Shown in pieces: positions 15,017 through 22,669 of a stretch of 25,884 nt of DNA. The translations under genes and the position numbers were made by a program. Below the pieces are notes generated by a model. It made no database searches, was not told the origin of the DNA, and saw nothing but the letters and a program-made list of their open reading frames with translations. This DNA is from Bacillota bacterium (lineage in GTDB: Bacteria > Bacillota > Clostridia > Clostridiales > Clostridiaceae), in the NCBI GenBank assembly GCA_023440105.1, contig JAEXSY010000427.1, positions 1-25,884 on the forward strand, read 5' to 3'. Within the stretch, counting starts at the first letter, position 1. Each line of letters opens with the position of its first letter.

Positions 15017-18000
15017 ATGACATCATTGAGGAACAAAATAGTATCTCTGGCACTAATAGCAGTTATCCTTGTTAGCACCTTTCCAACTGCTGTACTTGCC
15101 ACAGAGCTTGAGAGTAAGGATTCAGACTCTATTGCTGTAGAAGAAATAGAAAATGAAAGCTCTATTATGGAAACATTTATTGATGAAGAAGCCTCTGAGG
15201 AGTCTATCATTAATTCAAGTGACAATATCGAAACCTATGGAATCTCTGCTCCTACTTATATTTTTGGTGTAGATTTTGAGCAGAAAAAAATTAACTATAC
15301 GGACATAACTGTGACACTTCCCTCTTATGAAGCCTTAATGGAGCTCGGCTTAGCTGATAGCATCACTGTTACAGCAACCATGTCCTACAAGGGAAAGACA
15401 GTTCAGTCTGCTAAAAAGACTGTTGCTCTTTCAAAGATAAAAGCTGGCAGCTTTACCATGACTCTGCCCACCTATGGTAAATTCGATGTTACTGCAACCT
15501 TCAGTAATGGCGGAAAGGTTGTTGCTACAAATTATAAGCAGATGGTTGGTATAGTGGCAGAGGAGTATAACCTTGCAATATTAAATGCAACCTTTCCTGT
15601 TACACAGTTCACTCTATCCTTATGGGATATTAAAGAGAATTCTAACGGGGAGCCTATTCCCACCTTTGTTTCACTATCCAGAAATGCAGCATACGATTGG
15701 AATAAGCTCCCTAAAAATGTGTATGGTCTTCCATTAATAGAGGATGGTGCACAAGCAGATTATTCTTTTACAAAAAAGCAGGCTATGTACTGTGATTTTG
15801 TTAGGGATCTATATACCCTTAATCCAGATTCAAAATTCAACTTGTACACCGTTGACTACAGCATTTCTTCTGTGCTGATGATCATGTACAAAAACAATAT
15901 TCCCATAAAAAATTACAGCATCTATGTAATGTCCGATGGAACAGCTTCCTATTATAACTTCAATAATATGTTTAACGACAGCAATGCCCAAGCTACCTAC
16001 AGCAAAATGGCAGCAGAGTGGAATAATCTAAAGAAAAGCTATGGAAGTGGAAGCTATGTATCCTTAAAGGACAACCTTTCAAAATATACAGGTTCTAGCG
16101 ATACAACAGGCATGAAAAATTATGCATATGTTATCATAAAAGAAGAAAAGGACGCCCGCACCGCAGCCGGTTGCTCTACAACCGTTGAATGGTGGCTGAC
16201 TAGAAACGACACCCTTTTAAGCGAGGATACTGCCTTCCAGACAGAAGCTAGAAGCTATGTTACTATCAAAAACCTAGCTCAAGCTCTTTCTCATCTAACC
16301 GAGGCAGAGGGTGCTGAATTTAAAGCATTGTTCCATTTCAGTGAAGAAATGTTCTCTGAAGCAGAAAAGCAGAACAAAAAGGCTATGATGATTCTTGGCA
16401 CCCGTGTTACCAATGAAAAAAACTTCATGGATTATGCCCGCTTTGTTATGGCTTATTATGGAGATAAATATGTTTATTATTACAAGGGACACCCTGGATC
16501 TCCCACTGGTTTGTATCCATCCAAACAGGAGGAACTGGATGCTCTAAATATCATTGATATTGATTCTTCCATTGCTGCTGAGATCATACTATACTTCAAC
16601 CCGGATATTTCCATGTCAGGCTATGGTTCAACGACCTTTTTAAGCGCTTCTTCAGAAACCGCCTGCGGACTTTTCGGTATGAGCAAAGCCGATGCATATG
16701 CAGATATTAATAATACAGGAGCATATGCTGATCGTCCAGATTTCTTTATCAGTCCTATTACCGACTTCACAACGGCTGAAGGTAAGCTGTGTAATAAAAA
16801 CAATACCAACTATTTGGTTGAGTTCCAGGATAATAGCGGCAATGATATAGCTATTTACGATGCAACAGCCCAGGTTATCTATTATTACAAGATAAGTAGC
16901 GGCAAGTATGTTTTAACTGGAAAAACAGTGACCAAGGCTCCGGTTGCAGTGGCAAAACCAGGATATAACGAGGTTTCTTTAACCTGGAGCCCTGTTGATG
17001 GTGCTGATAAATACCGTGTTTATTCCTATAACAATTCTACTGGAGAGTATACTCGACTTACTGAGACCACTGCTACCAGCTACAAGCATAAAGGCTTAAA
17101 GGATGGAACCACTTATACTTATCTTGTTCGCTCCTTTGAAGCTAACGTAGGCAGTGCTTATACAAAGTCAAACCATGTGTCTGCCACAACAGCACCGGCG
17201 GCACCAGTAGTTAAGACAAAATCTACTACAAATTCTATCACTCTTAGCTGGAATCCAGTAAAGGGTGCTGATAAGTATAGAATATATGAGTTTAACACTG
17301 ATACTAATCAATTCGTTACCCTTGGCTATACAACAGAAACAAGCACAACCATCAGCAAGCTAAAGGCTGGAACTTCCTATAAATATCTCGTTCGTGCTTA
17401 CAACAATGCTGGTTATAGCAATTTTACAAGGAGCGAAAATTTAATTACAGTGAAGACACTATGCGAAGCACCAAAGGTCATAGCAAATGGAGGCAGCAAA
17501 TCTGTTACTATTAACTGGACTCCCGCTTTTGGAGCTACTAGCTACAAAGTATATTCCTATAACCCAAGCACAGGTAAATACACAGGTCTTGCTAACACCA
17601 AGAAGACATCCTATACTGTAACTGATTTAAAAGATGGTACATCCTATACGTATCTAGTACGTGCCTACAACGGAACTGACTCTAGCCTGTACAGTAATAA
17701 AAACCTTGTTTCAGTAAAAACTAAGTGTGCAGCACCGAAGGTAACTTACACTGCTACAGCTAGCAGCATCACTCTTAATTGGAAGGCTGTTACCGGAGCA
17801 ACAAGCTACAGAATATATTCATACAACACAAAAACCGGTCAATACACAGGTCTTGCCAACACCTCAAAGACCTCCTTCACTGTAACTGGATTGAAGAGCG
17901 GCACTTCCTATACTTATCTGGTGAGGGCAAACAATGGGGCAGTATACAGCCCATACAGCAGTAAAGATAATGTGTCTGCTATGACTCTTTGTTCAGCACC

Positions 18001-18256
18001 TAAGGTAACAGCAACAGCCGGAAGGAATAGTGTTACCTTGAACTGGAAGCCTGTCACCGGTGCAAAACAATATAGAATATATTCCTATGACCCTAAAACA
18101 GGCACTTACACAGGACTAGGCAATACCACAGGCACCTCTTTCACGGCAACTGGTTTAAAGAGAGGCACGAATTACACATATCTTGTACGCGCATACAACG
18201 GAACAGCTTATAGCACATACACCCGTGACAATAATCTTTCTGTCAAAACAAAGTAG
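15017..18256 (+). CDS. Secreted GT80-sialyltransferase-like protein with five FN3 domains
   Basis: 1079 aa. A signal peptide (residues 1-29, cleavage near VLA-TE) and an acidic segment are followed by a beta-rich domain (about 80-185). Residues about 190-620 resemble GT80 bacterial sialyltransferases (Pasteurella PmST1 type): the DG motif in YVMSDGTASYYNF (Asp307), a LTEAEGAEFKALFHFSEE segment, KGHP with His492, a Glu at 522 in SSIAAEIIL, and GYGSTTF (Ser538-Thr539) at the SS-motif site. PmST1 has D141, H311, E338 and S355-S356, so order and spacing agree well. Five FN3 repeats start at about 640, 730, 819, 907 and 995. There is no sortase signal and no membrane anchor. GGAGG lies 7 nt upstream. 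Activity outside the cell is puzzling, because CMP-sialic acid is cytoplasmic; glycan binding or trans-sialylation are alternatives. The family match comes from motif reading, not a search. Confidence 0.72.
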   Translation: MTSLRNKIVSLALIAVILVSTFPTAVLATELESKDSDSIAVEEIENESSIMETFIDEEASEESIINSSDNIETYGISAPTYIFGVDFEQKKINYTDITVTLPSYEALMELGLADSITVTATMSYKGKTVQSAKKTVALSKIKAGSFTMTLPTYGKFDVTATFSNGGKVVATNYKQMVGIVAEEYNLAILNATFPVTQFTLSLWDIKENSNGEPIPTFVSLSRNAAYDWNKLPKNVYGLPLIEDGAQADYSFTKKQAMYCDFVRDLYTLNPDSKFNLYTVDYSISSVLMIMYKNNIPIKNYSIYVMSDGTASYYNFNNMFNDSNAQATYSKMAAEWNNLKKSYGSGSYVSLKDNLSKYTGSSDTTGMKNYAYVIIKEEKDARTAAGCSTTVEWWLTRNDTLLSEDTAFQTEARSYVTIKNLAQALSHLTEAEGAEFKALFHFSEEMFSEAEKQNKKAMMILGTRVTNEKNFMDYARFVMAYYGDKYVYYYKGHPGSPTGLYPSKQEELDALNIIDIDSSIAAEIILYFNPDISMSGYGSTTFLSASSETACGLFGMSKADAYADINNTGAYADRPDFFISPITDFTTAEGKLCNKNNTNYLVEFQDNSGNDIAIYDATAQVIYYYKISSGKYVLTGKTVTKAPVAVAKPGYNEVSLTWSPVDGADKYRVYSYNNSTGEYTRLTETTATSYKHKGLKDGTTYTYLVRSFEANVGSAYTKSNHVSATTAPAAPVVKTKSTTNSITLSWNPVKGADKYRIYEFNTDTNQFVTLGYTTETSTTISKLKAGTSYKYLVRAYNNAGYSNFTRSENLITVKTLCEAPKVIANGGSKSVTINWTPAFGATSYKVYSYNPSTGKYTGLANTKKTSYTVTDLKDGTSYTYLVRAYNGTDSSLYSNKNLVSVKTKCAAPKVTYTATASSITLNWKAVTGATSYRIYSYNTKTGQYTGLANTSKTSFTVTGLKSGTSYTYLVRANNGAVYSPYSSKDNVSAMTLCSAPKVTATAGRNSVTLNWKPVTGAKQYRIYSYDPKTGTYTGLGNTTGTSFTATGLKRGTNYTYLVRAYNGTAYSTYTRDNNLSVKTK
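16936..18253 (+). repeat. Five tandem FN3-coding repeats
   Basis: Units of about 265-270 nt, each encoding an FN3 module with the recurring pattern (V/I)TL.W.PV.GA..YR(I/V)YSYN, T(S/T)..T(S/T)F/Y and GT.YTYLVRA. Units 3-5 are nearest to one another (GKYTGLANT-type core), indicating recent duplication. Such repeats can change copy number. Confidence 0.85.
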
Positions 18257-18315
18257 TGCTACTTATGAGATAGCGAAGTACATTTTAGAAAAAAATTAGG
18301 CTTCAGCAAATAAAT

Positions 18316-18385
18316 AGACCCTATAAAACAGACAGTAAAAAATAGTACAAAGTACCATCCTAACTGATTCTGTTTTACAGGGTCT
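18316..18385. terminator. Bidirectional long-stem terminator
   Basis: A 17-bp inverted repeat (18316-18332 with 18369-18385) has one A-C mismatch on the plus strand, which becomes a G-U pair on the minus strand. The 36-nt loop contains a small GTAC/GTAC hairpin. TTTTCTT follows on the plus strand. It lies between the convergent GT80-like/FN3 gene and the one-SH3b glucosaminidase gene and can end both transcripts. Confidence 0.75.
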
Positions 18386-18420
18386 TTTCTTAATTCACTT
18401 ATATTCTTTCTTCTATGTAA

Positions 18421-19488
18421 TTATTCTTTAAGAAATACTGGTATTTCCAGTTCAAGCACTGCATCTTCATATATGTAGCTCAGCTCCTTCATCAAGGAGG
18501 CTATAGAATCCGTCCAGGATATATCTGTAGCATATTGATGCCATATAACATTCTTCGTGGGATTAATATAATTGTTAGTATTCCAGCGCATCATATAAAG
18601 GGTATACTGGTTTTGACCAAACCTCGAGCTATGAATATAATTTTCAGATAACCAGCGGGCACCACCTTTTATGGCCTGCTCAATGCTTGTCCAACCATTC
18701 CTATAAGCGGTAGCAGCTCCTCCTCCAATAGGATCGCTATCGATAGCTCCAATACCAAATAAATTATATACCTTTACCCTCTTTGCTTCAGCAGACTGTT
18801 CCTGAGGAATCACATAATCTACCCCTCTTGCTAGCTGGGATTTACCATAGCCTGTTTCTAATATCGTATGTGCAACTAGATATAAGGTGTCTATGTTATA
18901 CTCCCTGGCTGCATCAATAAAAGCCTGTCCTCTCCCATGAAAGGTGTCATGGTCTAGTGAATTCAAATAAACATTGAGCTTTTCTGCATTTATATTGTCT
19001 CTAAACTTATTGATCCTTAAAAATTGATAGGGATTACCACTGTTTAAAATTAATTCAGGATTTAAATATCTATTTAATGTATCCATATTAATAGCCTCAC
19101 CCTTTGATGAAGCATTTCCTCTAGCAGCTTGTCCCGCAATAAAATTATCTAAGGTAAAGCCAAGCTCCTTGCTATAATGGTACAGCTTATTATTACCATC
19201 TCCTGTGGGTTGCTCCAGAGCAGTCGCATTTTTTAAATAGTCTGCACTGCAGTAGGCAATATTTCCATTATAAGAAACCTTTGCCCAACCATTCTCCAAG
19301 CTAATTATCTCTATGTCGGTATTTTTGTCATAGGAACCAAGTACACTATATTGGGTTCCTGCACCATTTCTGATATTAAGAGGAGCTGTAGTAGTCATCG
19401 TCTTAACCTCTTCAGCATTAGCAGCAGTACCTGATAATAATAGACCTAAAGCTATTGCTACTGTATAGTTTCCTAATCGTTTAACCAT
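18421..19488 (-). CDS. Secreted N-acetylglucosaminidase (GH73) with one SH3b domain
   Basis: 355-aa paralogue of the 661-aa autolysin. The signal peptide (residues 1-25, cleavage near ANA-EE) and first SH3b unit (about 28-87, LNIRNGAGTQYSVLGSY) are nearly the same as in the paralogue, but units 2-5 and the long linker are absent. The glucosaminidase domain (about 100-355) keeps AHTILETGYGKSQLARG with Glu211 as the expected catalytic acid, YNLFGIGAIDSDPIGGGA and the shared C-terminus LEIPVFLKE. It is predicted to act on peptidoglycan in the wall, with weaker wall anchoring than the five-repeat form. It has its own sigma-A promoter, very similar to that of the paralogue, and ends at a bidirectional terminator, so it is probably monocistronic. 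Confidence 0.9.
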   Translation of the reverse strand: MVKRLGNYTVAIALGLLLSGTAANAEEVKTMTTTAPLNIRNGAGTQYSVLGSYDKNTDIEIISLENGWAKVSYNGNIAYCSADYLKNATALEQPTGDGNNKLYHYSKELGFTLDNFIAGQAARGNASSKGEAINMDTLNRYLNPELILNSGNPYQFLRINKFRDNINAEKLNVYLNSLDHDTFHGRGQAFIDAAREYNIDTLYLVAHTILETGYGKSQLARGVDYVIPQEQSAEAKRVKVYNLFGIGAIDSDPIGGGAATAYRNGWTSIEQAIKGGARWLSENYIHSSRFGQNQYTLYMMRWNTNNYINPTKNVIWHQYATDISWTDSIASLMKELSYIYEDAVLELEIPVFLKE

Positions 19489-19526
19489 ATAAATTATACC
19501 TTCCTTAGAATTATTTACCTATACTA

Positions 19527-19555
19527 CTTATAGCGAAACTTTACCTTAAAGTCAA
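19527..19555 (-). promoter_or_regulatory. Sigma-A promoter of the one-SH3b glucosaminidase
   Basis: On the minus strand TTGACT (19555-19550) and TATAAG (19532-19527) are 17 bp apart, followed by TA. The hexamers, spacing and a TTCG just before the -10 are shared with the promoter of the five-SH3b paralogue, so promoter and gene were duplicated together. Confidence 0.7.
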
Positions 19556-19683
19556 TATATTGTAATATGTTGATGGTTAAAAGTCGAAAAAATATACAAA
19601 AATTCTTTATTACGTTTATTTTTTTAATTAAATATTCATTTATTATTAATAACTGAATATTGAACAAATCTATTATAGAAATA

Positions 19684-19715
19684 CAAAAAAATACACAGGA
19701 GTTGTTATACTCCTG
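19684..19715 (-). terminator. Intrinsic terminator of the amino-sugar kinase gene
   Basis: On the minus strand CAGGAGT (19715-19709) pairs with ACTCCTG (19702-19696) around a 6-nt loop. An outer GCAC/GTGT side follows, and then TATTTTTTTG. It lies 38 nt past the kinase stop. The rest of the spacer up to 19489 holds only the glucosaminidase promoter and AT-rich DNA. Confidence 0.75.
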
Positions 19716-19753
19716 CGTGCTTATCTCCTTTAATTATCCTCATTGTTAATCTT

Positions 19754-20680
19754 TTACCTATATCCCCTTAATATTTTTATTGCAGCTCCGTAAGCAGCAT
19801 CCTCTTCCATCATTATGACATCTGCATTTTTATATAAGCCATTTATTCTATTTATATAGCCTTGTCGGATATAAGCATTATATTTAAACACACTTCCATC
19901 AAGAATAATCCTGAACATCTCCTGATTATCTATAAAATCAAGCTTTCTTATTGCTGGTTTAGTGGTCTTAACAAGCTCTTCTATTGCTTCATCGGCTATT
20001 TTAATAGACACAGAGTCCTTTACCTTAAGTCCTTCTTCGATAAGGACAGCTAGGGCAGCTATGGTTTCTTTGTTACTCTGTCCACTGTAAATTTTTGAAA
20101 TGATTTCTTCTTCATTATTTATTTTCATCTCTTTAAGTAAAAGCTCTCTCAAAACTGTAGGTTCCTCTCTGCCGTCATAAGCCCTCATCACAGCCTTAAC
20201 AATATTAACCCCTATGCTGTAGGCGCCACCTTCATCACCGATGATATGCCCCCATCCACTGACTCTTACAATATCCCCTTTATTATTTCTTCCATAGCAT
20301 ATTGCTCCTGTTCCAGCGATAAGTAAGAGAGCCGCTTCTCCTTTTGCTCCTGCAATTAAAGCAATCTCCCCATCATGGGTAATTTGCAGCTCATTATTAT
20401 ACCCCAAGCTCCTTACTATCTCCTCCAGTTGCTTCTTTACAGAATCCCTTGCTCCTCCTGCAGCTCCTATACACATACCAACACAATCACTCAAGGCAAG
20501 TCCATTATTAATAATGCCCTGTTGAAAAACTGTTTTTATTGATTCCTTTACAGTAGCATACCCACTGGATAATATGTTTCCTGGTCCCCCCACAGAAGAA
20601 AATACAACCTTTTCTTCACCATCCATTACTACAAGCTTAGTTTTTGTTCCTCCACCATCTATTCCTACAAAATATTTCAT
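19754..20680 (-). CDS. BadF/BadG/BcrA-family sugar kinase, probable N-acetylglucosamine/muramic acid kinase
   Basis: 308-aa cytoplasmic kinase of the ASKHA fold. The phosphate-1 motif is FVGIDGGGTKTKLVVMD; GGPGNI, GAAGGARD and the phosphate-2 region LLLIAGTGAICYGRN are typical of N-acetylglucosamine kinases. SGWGHIIGDEGGAYSIG is the family's signature loop. The C-terminal part reads ILDGSVFKYN and EEDAAYGAA. Clostridial relatives such as MurK phosphorylate GlcNAc and MurNAc from wall recycling. A link to the adjacent secreted glucosaminidases is attractive but only positional. Start is set by GGAGG 7 nt upstream. It has its own promoter and terminator. Other BadF-family substrates such as glucosamine remain possible. 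Confidence 0.85.
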   Translation of the reverse strand: MKYFVGIDGGGTKTKLVVMDGEEKVVFSSVGGPGNILSSGYATVKESIKTVFQQGIINNGLALSDCVGMCIGAAGGARDSVKKQLEEIVRSLGYNNELQITHDGEIALIAGAKGEAALLLIAGTGAICYGRNNKGDIVRVSGWGHIIGDEGGAYSIGVNIVKAVMRAYDGREEPTVLRELLLKEMKINNEEEIISKIYSGQSNKETIAALAVLIEEGLKVKDSVSIKIADEAIEELVKTTKPAIRKLDFIDNQEMFRIILDGSVFKYNAYIRQGYINRINGLYKNADVIMMEEDAAYGAAIKILRGYR

Positions 20681-20715
20681 TTGAATCCTCCGTTTCTAAA
20701 GCAATTCCACTTCTT

Positions 20716-20745
20716 AATGTTTATCATACCATAACAGTAAACATT
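20716..20745 (-). promoter_or_regulatory. Extended -10 promoter inside an 8-bp inverted repeat, sugar kinase gene
   Basis: On the minus strand TGGTATGAT forms an extended -10 (hexamer 20728-20723) without a convincing -35. The inverted repeat AATGTTTA-N14-TAAACATT (20716-20745) brackets it, as a repressor operator would. Start site would be near 20716, about 36 nt before the ATG. The repeat is seen; operator function is inferred. Confidence 0.45.
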
Positions 20746-20841
20746 TACCGAAGCAATGTCCATATAACGGATTTTTTATTAGTATTTTACAAATATTGAA
20801 TATGTGATTTGATAATATATAAATTAGAGAATTTTAATATT

Positions 20842-21852
20842 TTATACTTTTACCTTCATAGTGTAGTTACACTTAGGATAACTGCTACAGCCTAAAAAGC
20901 TGCCGAACTTTCCTTTTCTACTAATTAGCTTACCTGTACTACATCTTGGACAAAGAGCTCCTTCTACAATTTCTTGGGGTTTTGGATAACTCTCCTTATT
21001 ATTTTTTATTGGAGCGCTAGTTTTATCTACTGTATTTTCACCTTTGCTCGTGGAAATTATCTCTTTCTTTTCCTTTGCTATGTCAGTTGTACCCTCTTTA
21101 TCTATAAGGGAAGAAAACTTCTTTGTATAATCTCTCTCCTTTTCAAGGTGCATGTCCAGAAAACTTTTAGCGATATCTTCCATATCAGAAAGGGACCAAG
21201 CCGCTATTTTAGACGCTGCATTAGCAGACTTTATATAATTTATCAGCTGATCTGCTCTAATCACCTGTTCCTTTACTTCTTTTTTCGCATACTTATCATT
21301 TAACACTGTCTTTGGATTTGCCAGAACTACAAGGGTTTTATAATTATCATAGAAAAATTTATCAAATAATGCCTTTGAAATTACATTTGTTTTTCTCTTT
21401 CCTCGTAAAAGCTTAATAAGCTCTAAATGTCTTACATTCTGAGTTATTGGTGAATAAATCCCTTCTTTTATATTTCTGCCATTAATATTCATTGTCCTTA
21501 TAAAATCGCCCTTAGAATTGATCTCAATGTTCCCCACAAGATTCTTACATTCAATTATAAAAGTAAGCTTTTTCGTTACAATGAGATAATCTATCTGTGC
21601 CGACAACTCTCCATCCTCTAGATACAGGTCATGAAGAATGTACATAGGCATGTGGCTGTGCTTTAGCTCAAAGGCAATGTTCTCTTCTCCCGAAATCCCT
21701 GCTTTAACAAAACGTATTTCCTGTTCTATCTTGTTAGCAGCCTCTTTGGACATCGTTTCATTTTTCAGCCGCTGCAGCTGCTCTAGTTGTTTTTTTGAAT
21801 CACTTGTTTCTTTATAAAATACAGGTTCAATATTTCTTTCAAATAACCCCAT
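20842..21852 (-). CDS. NERD-domain nuclease-like protein with topoisomerase-type zinc ribbon
   Basis: 336 aa from the ATG at 21852, which is preceded by GGGAGGA (21867-21861) at 8 nt; the frame is open for 29 codons further upstream but has no ribosome site there. A coiled coil (about 15-50) precedes a NERD domain (about 55-175) with the PD-(D/E)XK-like residues: Glu in SGEENIAFEL, Asp in AQIDYLIVT, ExK in IIECKNL, and Gln in ITQNVRHLE. A charged linker follows, then a C-terminal four-Cys ribbon (CPRCSTGKLISRKG and LGCSSYPKC), as in bacterial topoisomerase I tails, likely for DNA binding. Cytoplasmic. The biological role of such fusions is not established; DNA processing is inferred from the fold. 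It has its own promoter. Confidence 0.85.
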   Translation of the reverse strand: MGLFERNIEPVFYKETSDSKKQLEQLQRLKNETMSKEAANKIEQEIRFVKAGISGEENIAFELKHSHMPMYILHDLYLEDGELSAQIDYLIVTKKLTFIIECKNLVGNIEINSKGDFIRTMNINGRNIKEGIYSPITQNVRHLELIKLLRGKRKTNVISKALFDKFFYDNYKTLVVLANPKTVLNDKYAKKEVKEQVIRADQLINYIKSANAASKIAAWSLSDMEDIAKSFLDMHLEKERDYTKKFSSLIDKEGTTDIAKEKKEIISTSKGENTVDKTSAPIKNNKESYPKPQEIVEGALCPRCSTGKLISRKGKFGSFLGCSSYPKCNYTMKVKV

Positions 21853-21917
21853 TATGTATTTCCTCCCGAAGTCAATACTTACAGATATACTGTTCAAACA
21901 ATATTCCAGCTTATTAA

Positions 21918-21959
21918 ACGTAATTACGTCTATTAGCATCTAGCAGTTAAATTATACCA
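21918..21959 (-). promoter_or_regulatory. Extended -10 promoter and palindrome upstream of the NERD gene
   Basis: On the minus strand ATGGTATAAT (21960-21951) gives a consensus extended -10 with TG and TATAAT. The start site would be near 21944, about 90 nt before the ATG. A perfect 12-bp palindrome, ACGTAATTACGT (21918-21929), lies about 15 nt downstream of that start and could be a repressor site. Confidence 0.45.
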
Positions 21960-22005
21960 TATATGTATTATTCAGAAAACCAATGCAAATTAGGATACAA
22001 ATTTT

Positions 22006-22034
22006 AAGAGCTTACCTTTTTAAAGTAAGCTCTT
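22006..22034 (-). terminator. Hairpin terminator after the HExxH protein gene
   Basis: AAGAGCTTAC (22006-22015) and GTAAGCTCTT (22025-22034) form a perfect 10-bp stem with a 9-nt loop. It lies 72 nt downstream of the stop at 22106 on the minus strand. The following minus-strand bases (AAAATTTG) are AT-rich but give only a short U tract. Confidence 0.6.
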
Positions 22035-22105
22035 GAATTTAAAAAATCACAATTATTTAACCTGTATTCACTTTATTAAATTTTATATCTATAAAGTTAA
22101 TGAAA

Positions 22106-22660
22106 CTACTTTCCTAGTTCTCTTCTTACCAGCTCATAATACCTCCTAGCAAAGGCATGAGCTCCTATTTCCGATAGAGCCCTTATGCCTGTATGGCCAA
22201 GCTTGAGCTTGCCAATGGATATCATGGGAACCTGATATTGCTTTGAGGTTAGTCCTATTTCGTTGCATTCGAGATAATGATAATATTCATGGGACAATAT
22301 GAGATTTTCTGCTTCTTCCTGAGTAAGTGAATTTTCTTTTGCCCAAAGGCTTATGGATTCTGTGTAGAGATTTATTACTCCTTTACCCGATAAGTAGTCG
22401 CTGAAATATCTTTGATTGCCAACGACGTAATCTTTATCTATTCTGAAAAGACTTAGATTACTTGCTTTTATAATTTTCGTAAAATCCTCTTCACTTTTAA
22501 ACCTTTTAAATACTGCCTTTGCCGCCTCTTCACCAGTATTCCAGGCTCTCTCAACAATAGCCTCTATATCTGCTTCCTTTATTTTTTTATAGCAGGGGTC
22601 ATAGCTGAGCTCCTTTAAAGCAAGAGCTCTATCGGGAAAGGGAAATTTATATCCTTCCAT
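22106..22660 (-). CDS. Small HExxH zinc-metalloprotein of unknown function
   Basis: 184 aa, no signal peptide or membrane segment. I do not recognise a named family. It contains SHEYYHYLECNEIG, an HExxH zinc-binding motif (His124, Glu125, His128), and a second conserved-looking segment, ALSEIGAHAFARRYYE, whose Glu164 could be the third ligand of a gluzincin-type site. Residues 1-60 are helical and charged. Its AGGAGG ribosome site overlaps the stop codon of the hydantoinase-type gene 9 bp upstream, so the two are translationally coupled and very likely functionally linked. It could be a peptidase or amidohydrolase acting with that ATPase, or simply a metal-binding protein; no substrate can be named. 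Confidence 0.7.
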   Translation of the reverse strand: MEGYKFPFPDRALALKELSYDPCYKKIKEADIEAIVERAWNTGEEAAKAVFKRFKSEEDFTKIIKASNLSLFRIDKDYVVGNQRYFSDYLSGKGVINLYTESISLWAKENSLTQEEAENLILSHEYYHYLECNEIGLTSKQYQVPMISIGKLKLGHTGIRALSEIGAHAFARRYYELVRRELGK

Positions 22661-22669
22661 GGAAGCCTC

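Noticed and set aside
16936..18253. Regular repeats as a CRISPR array
   Set aside because: The period of about 265-270 nt is coding, in frame, and encodes FN3 domains.
21853..21939. 29-codon N-terminal extension of the NERD protein
   Set aside because: Homology and a strong GGGAGGA site both point to the ATG at 21852; the extension overlaps the palindrome and leader.
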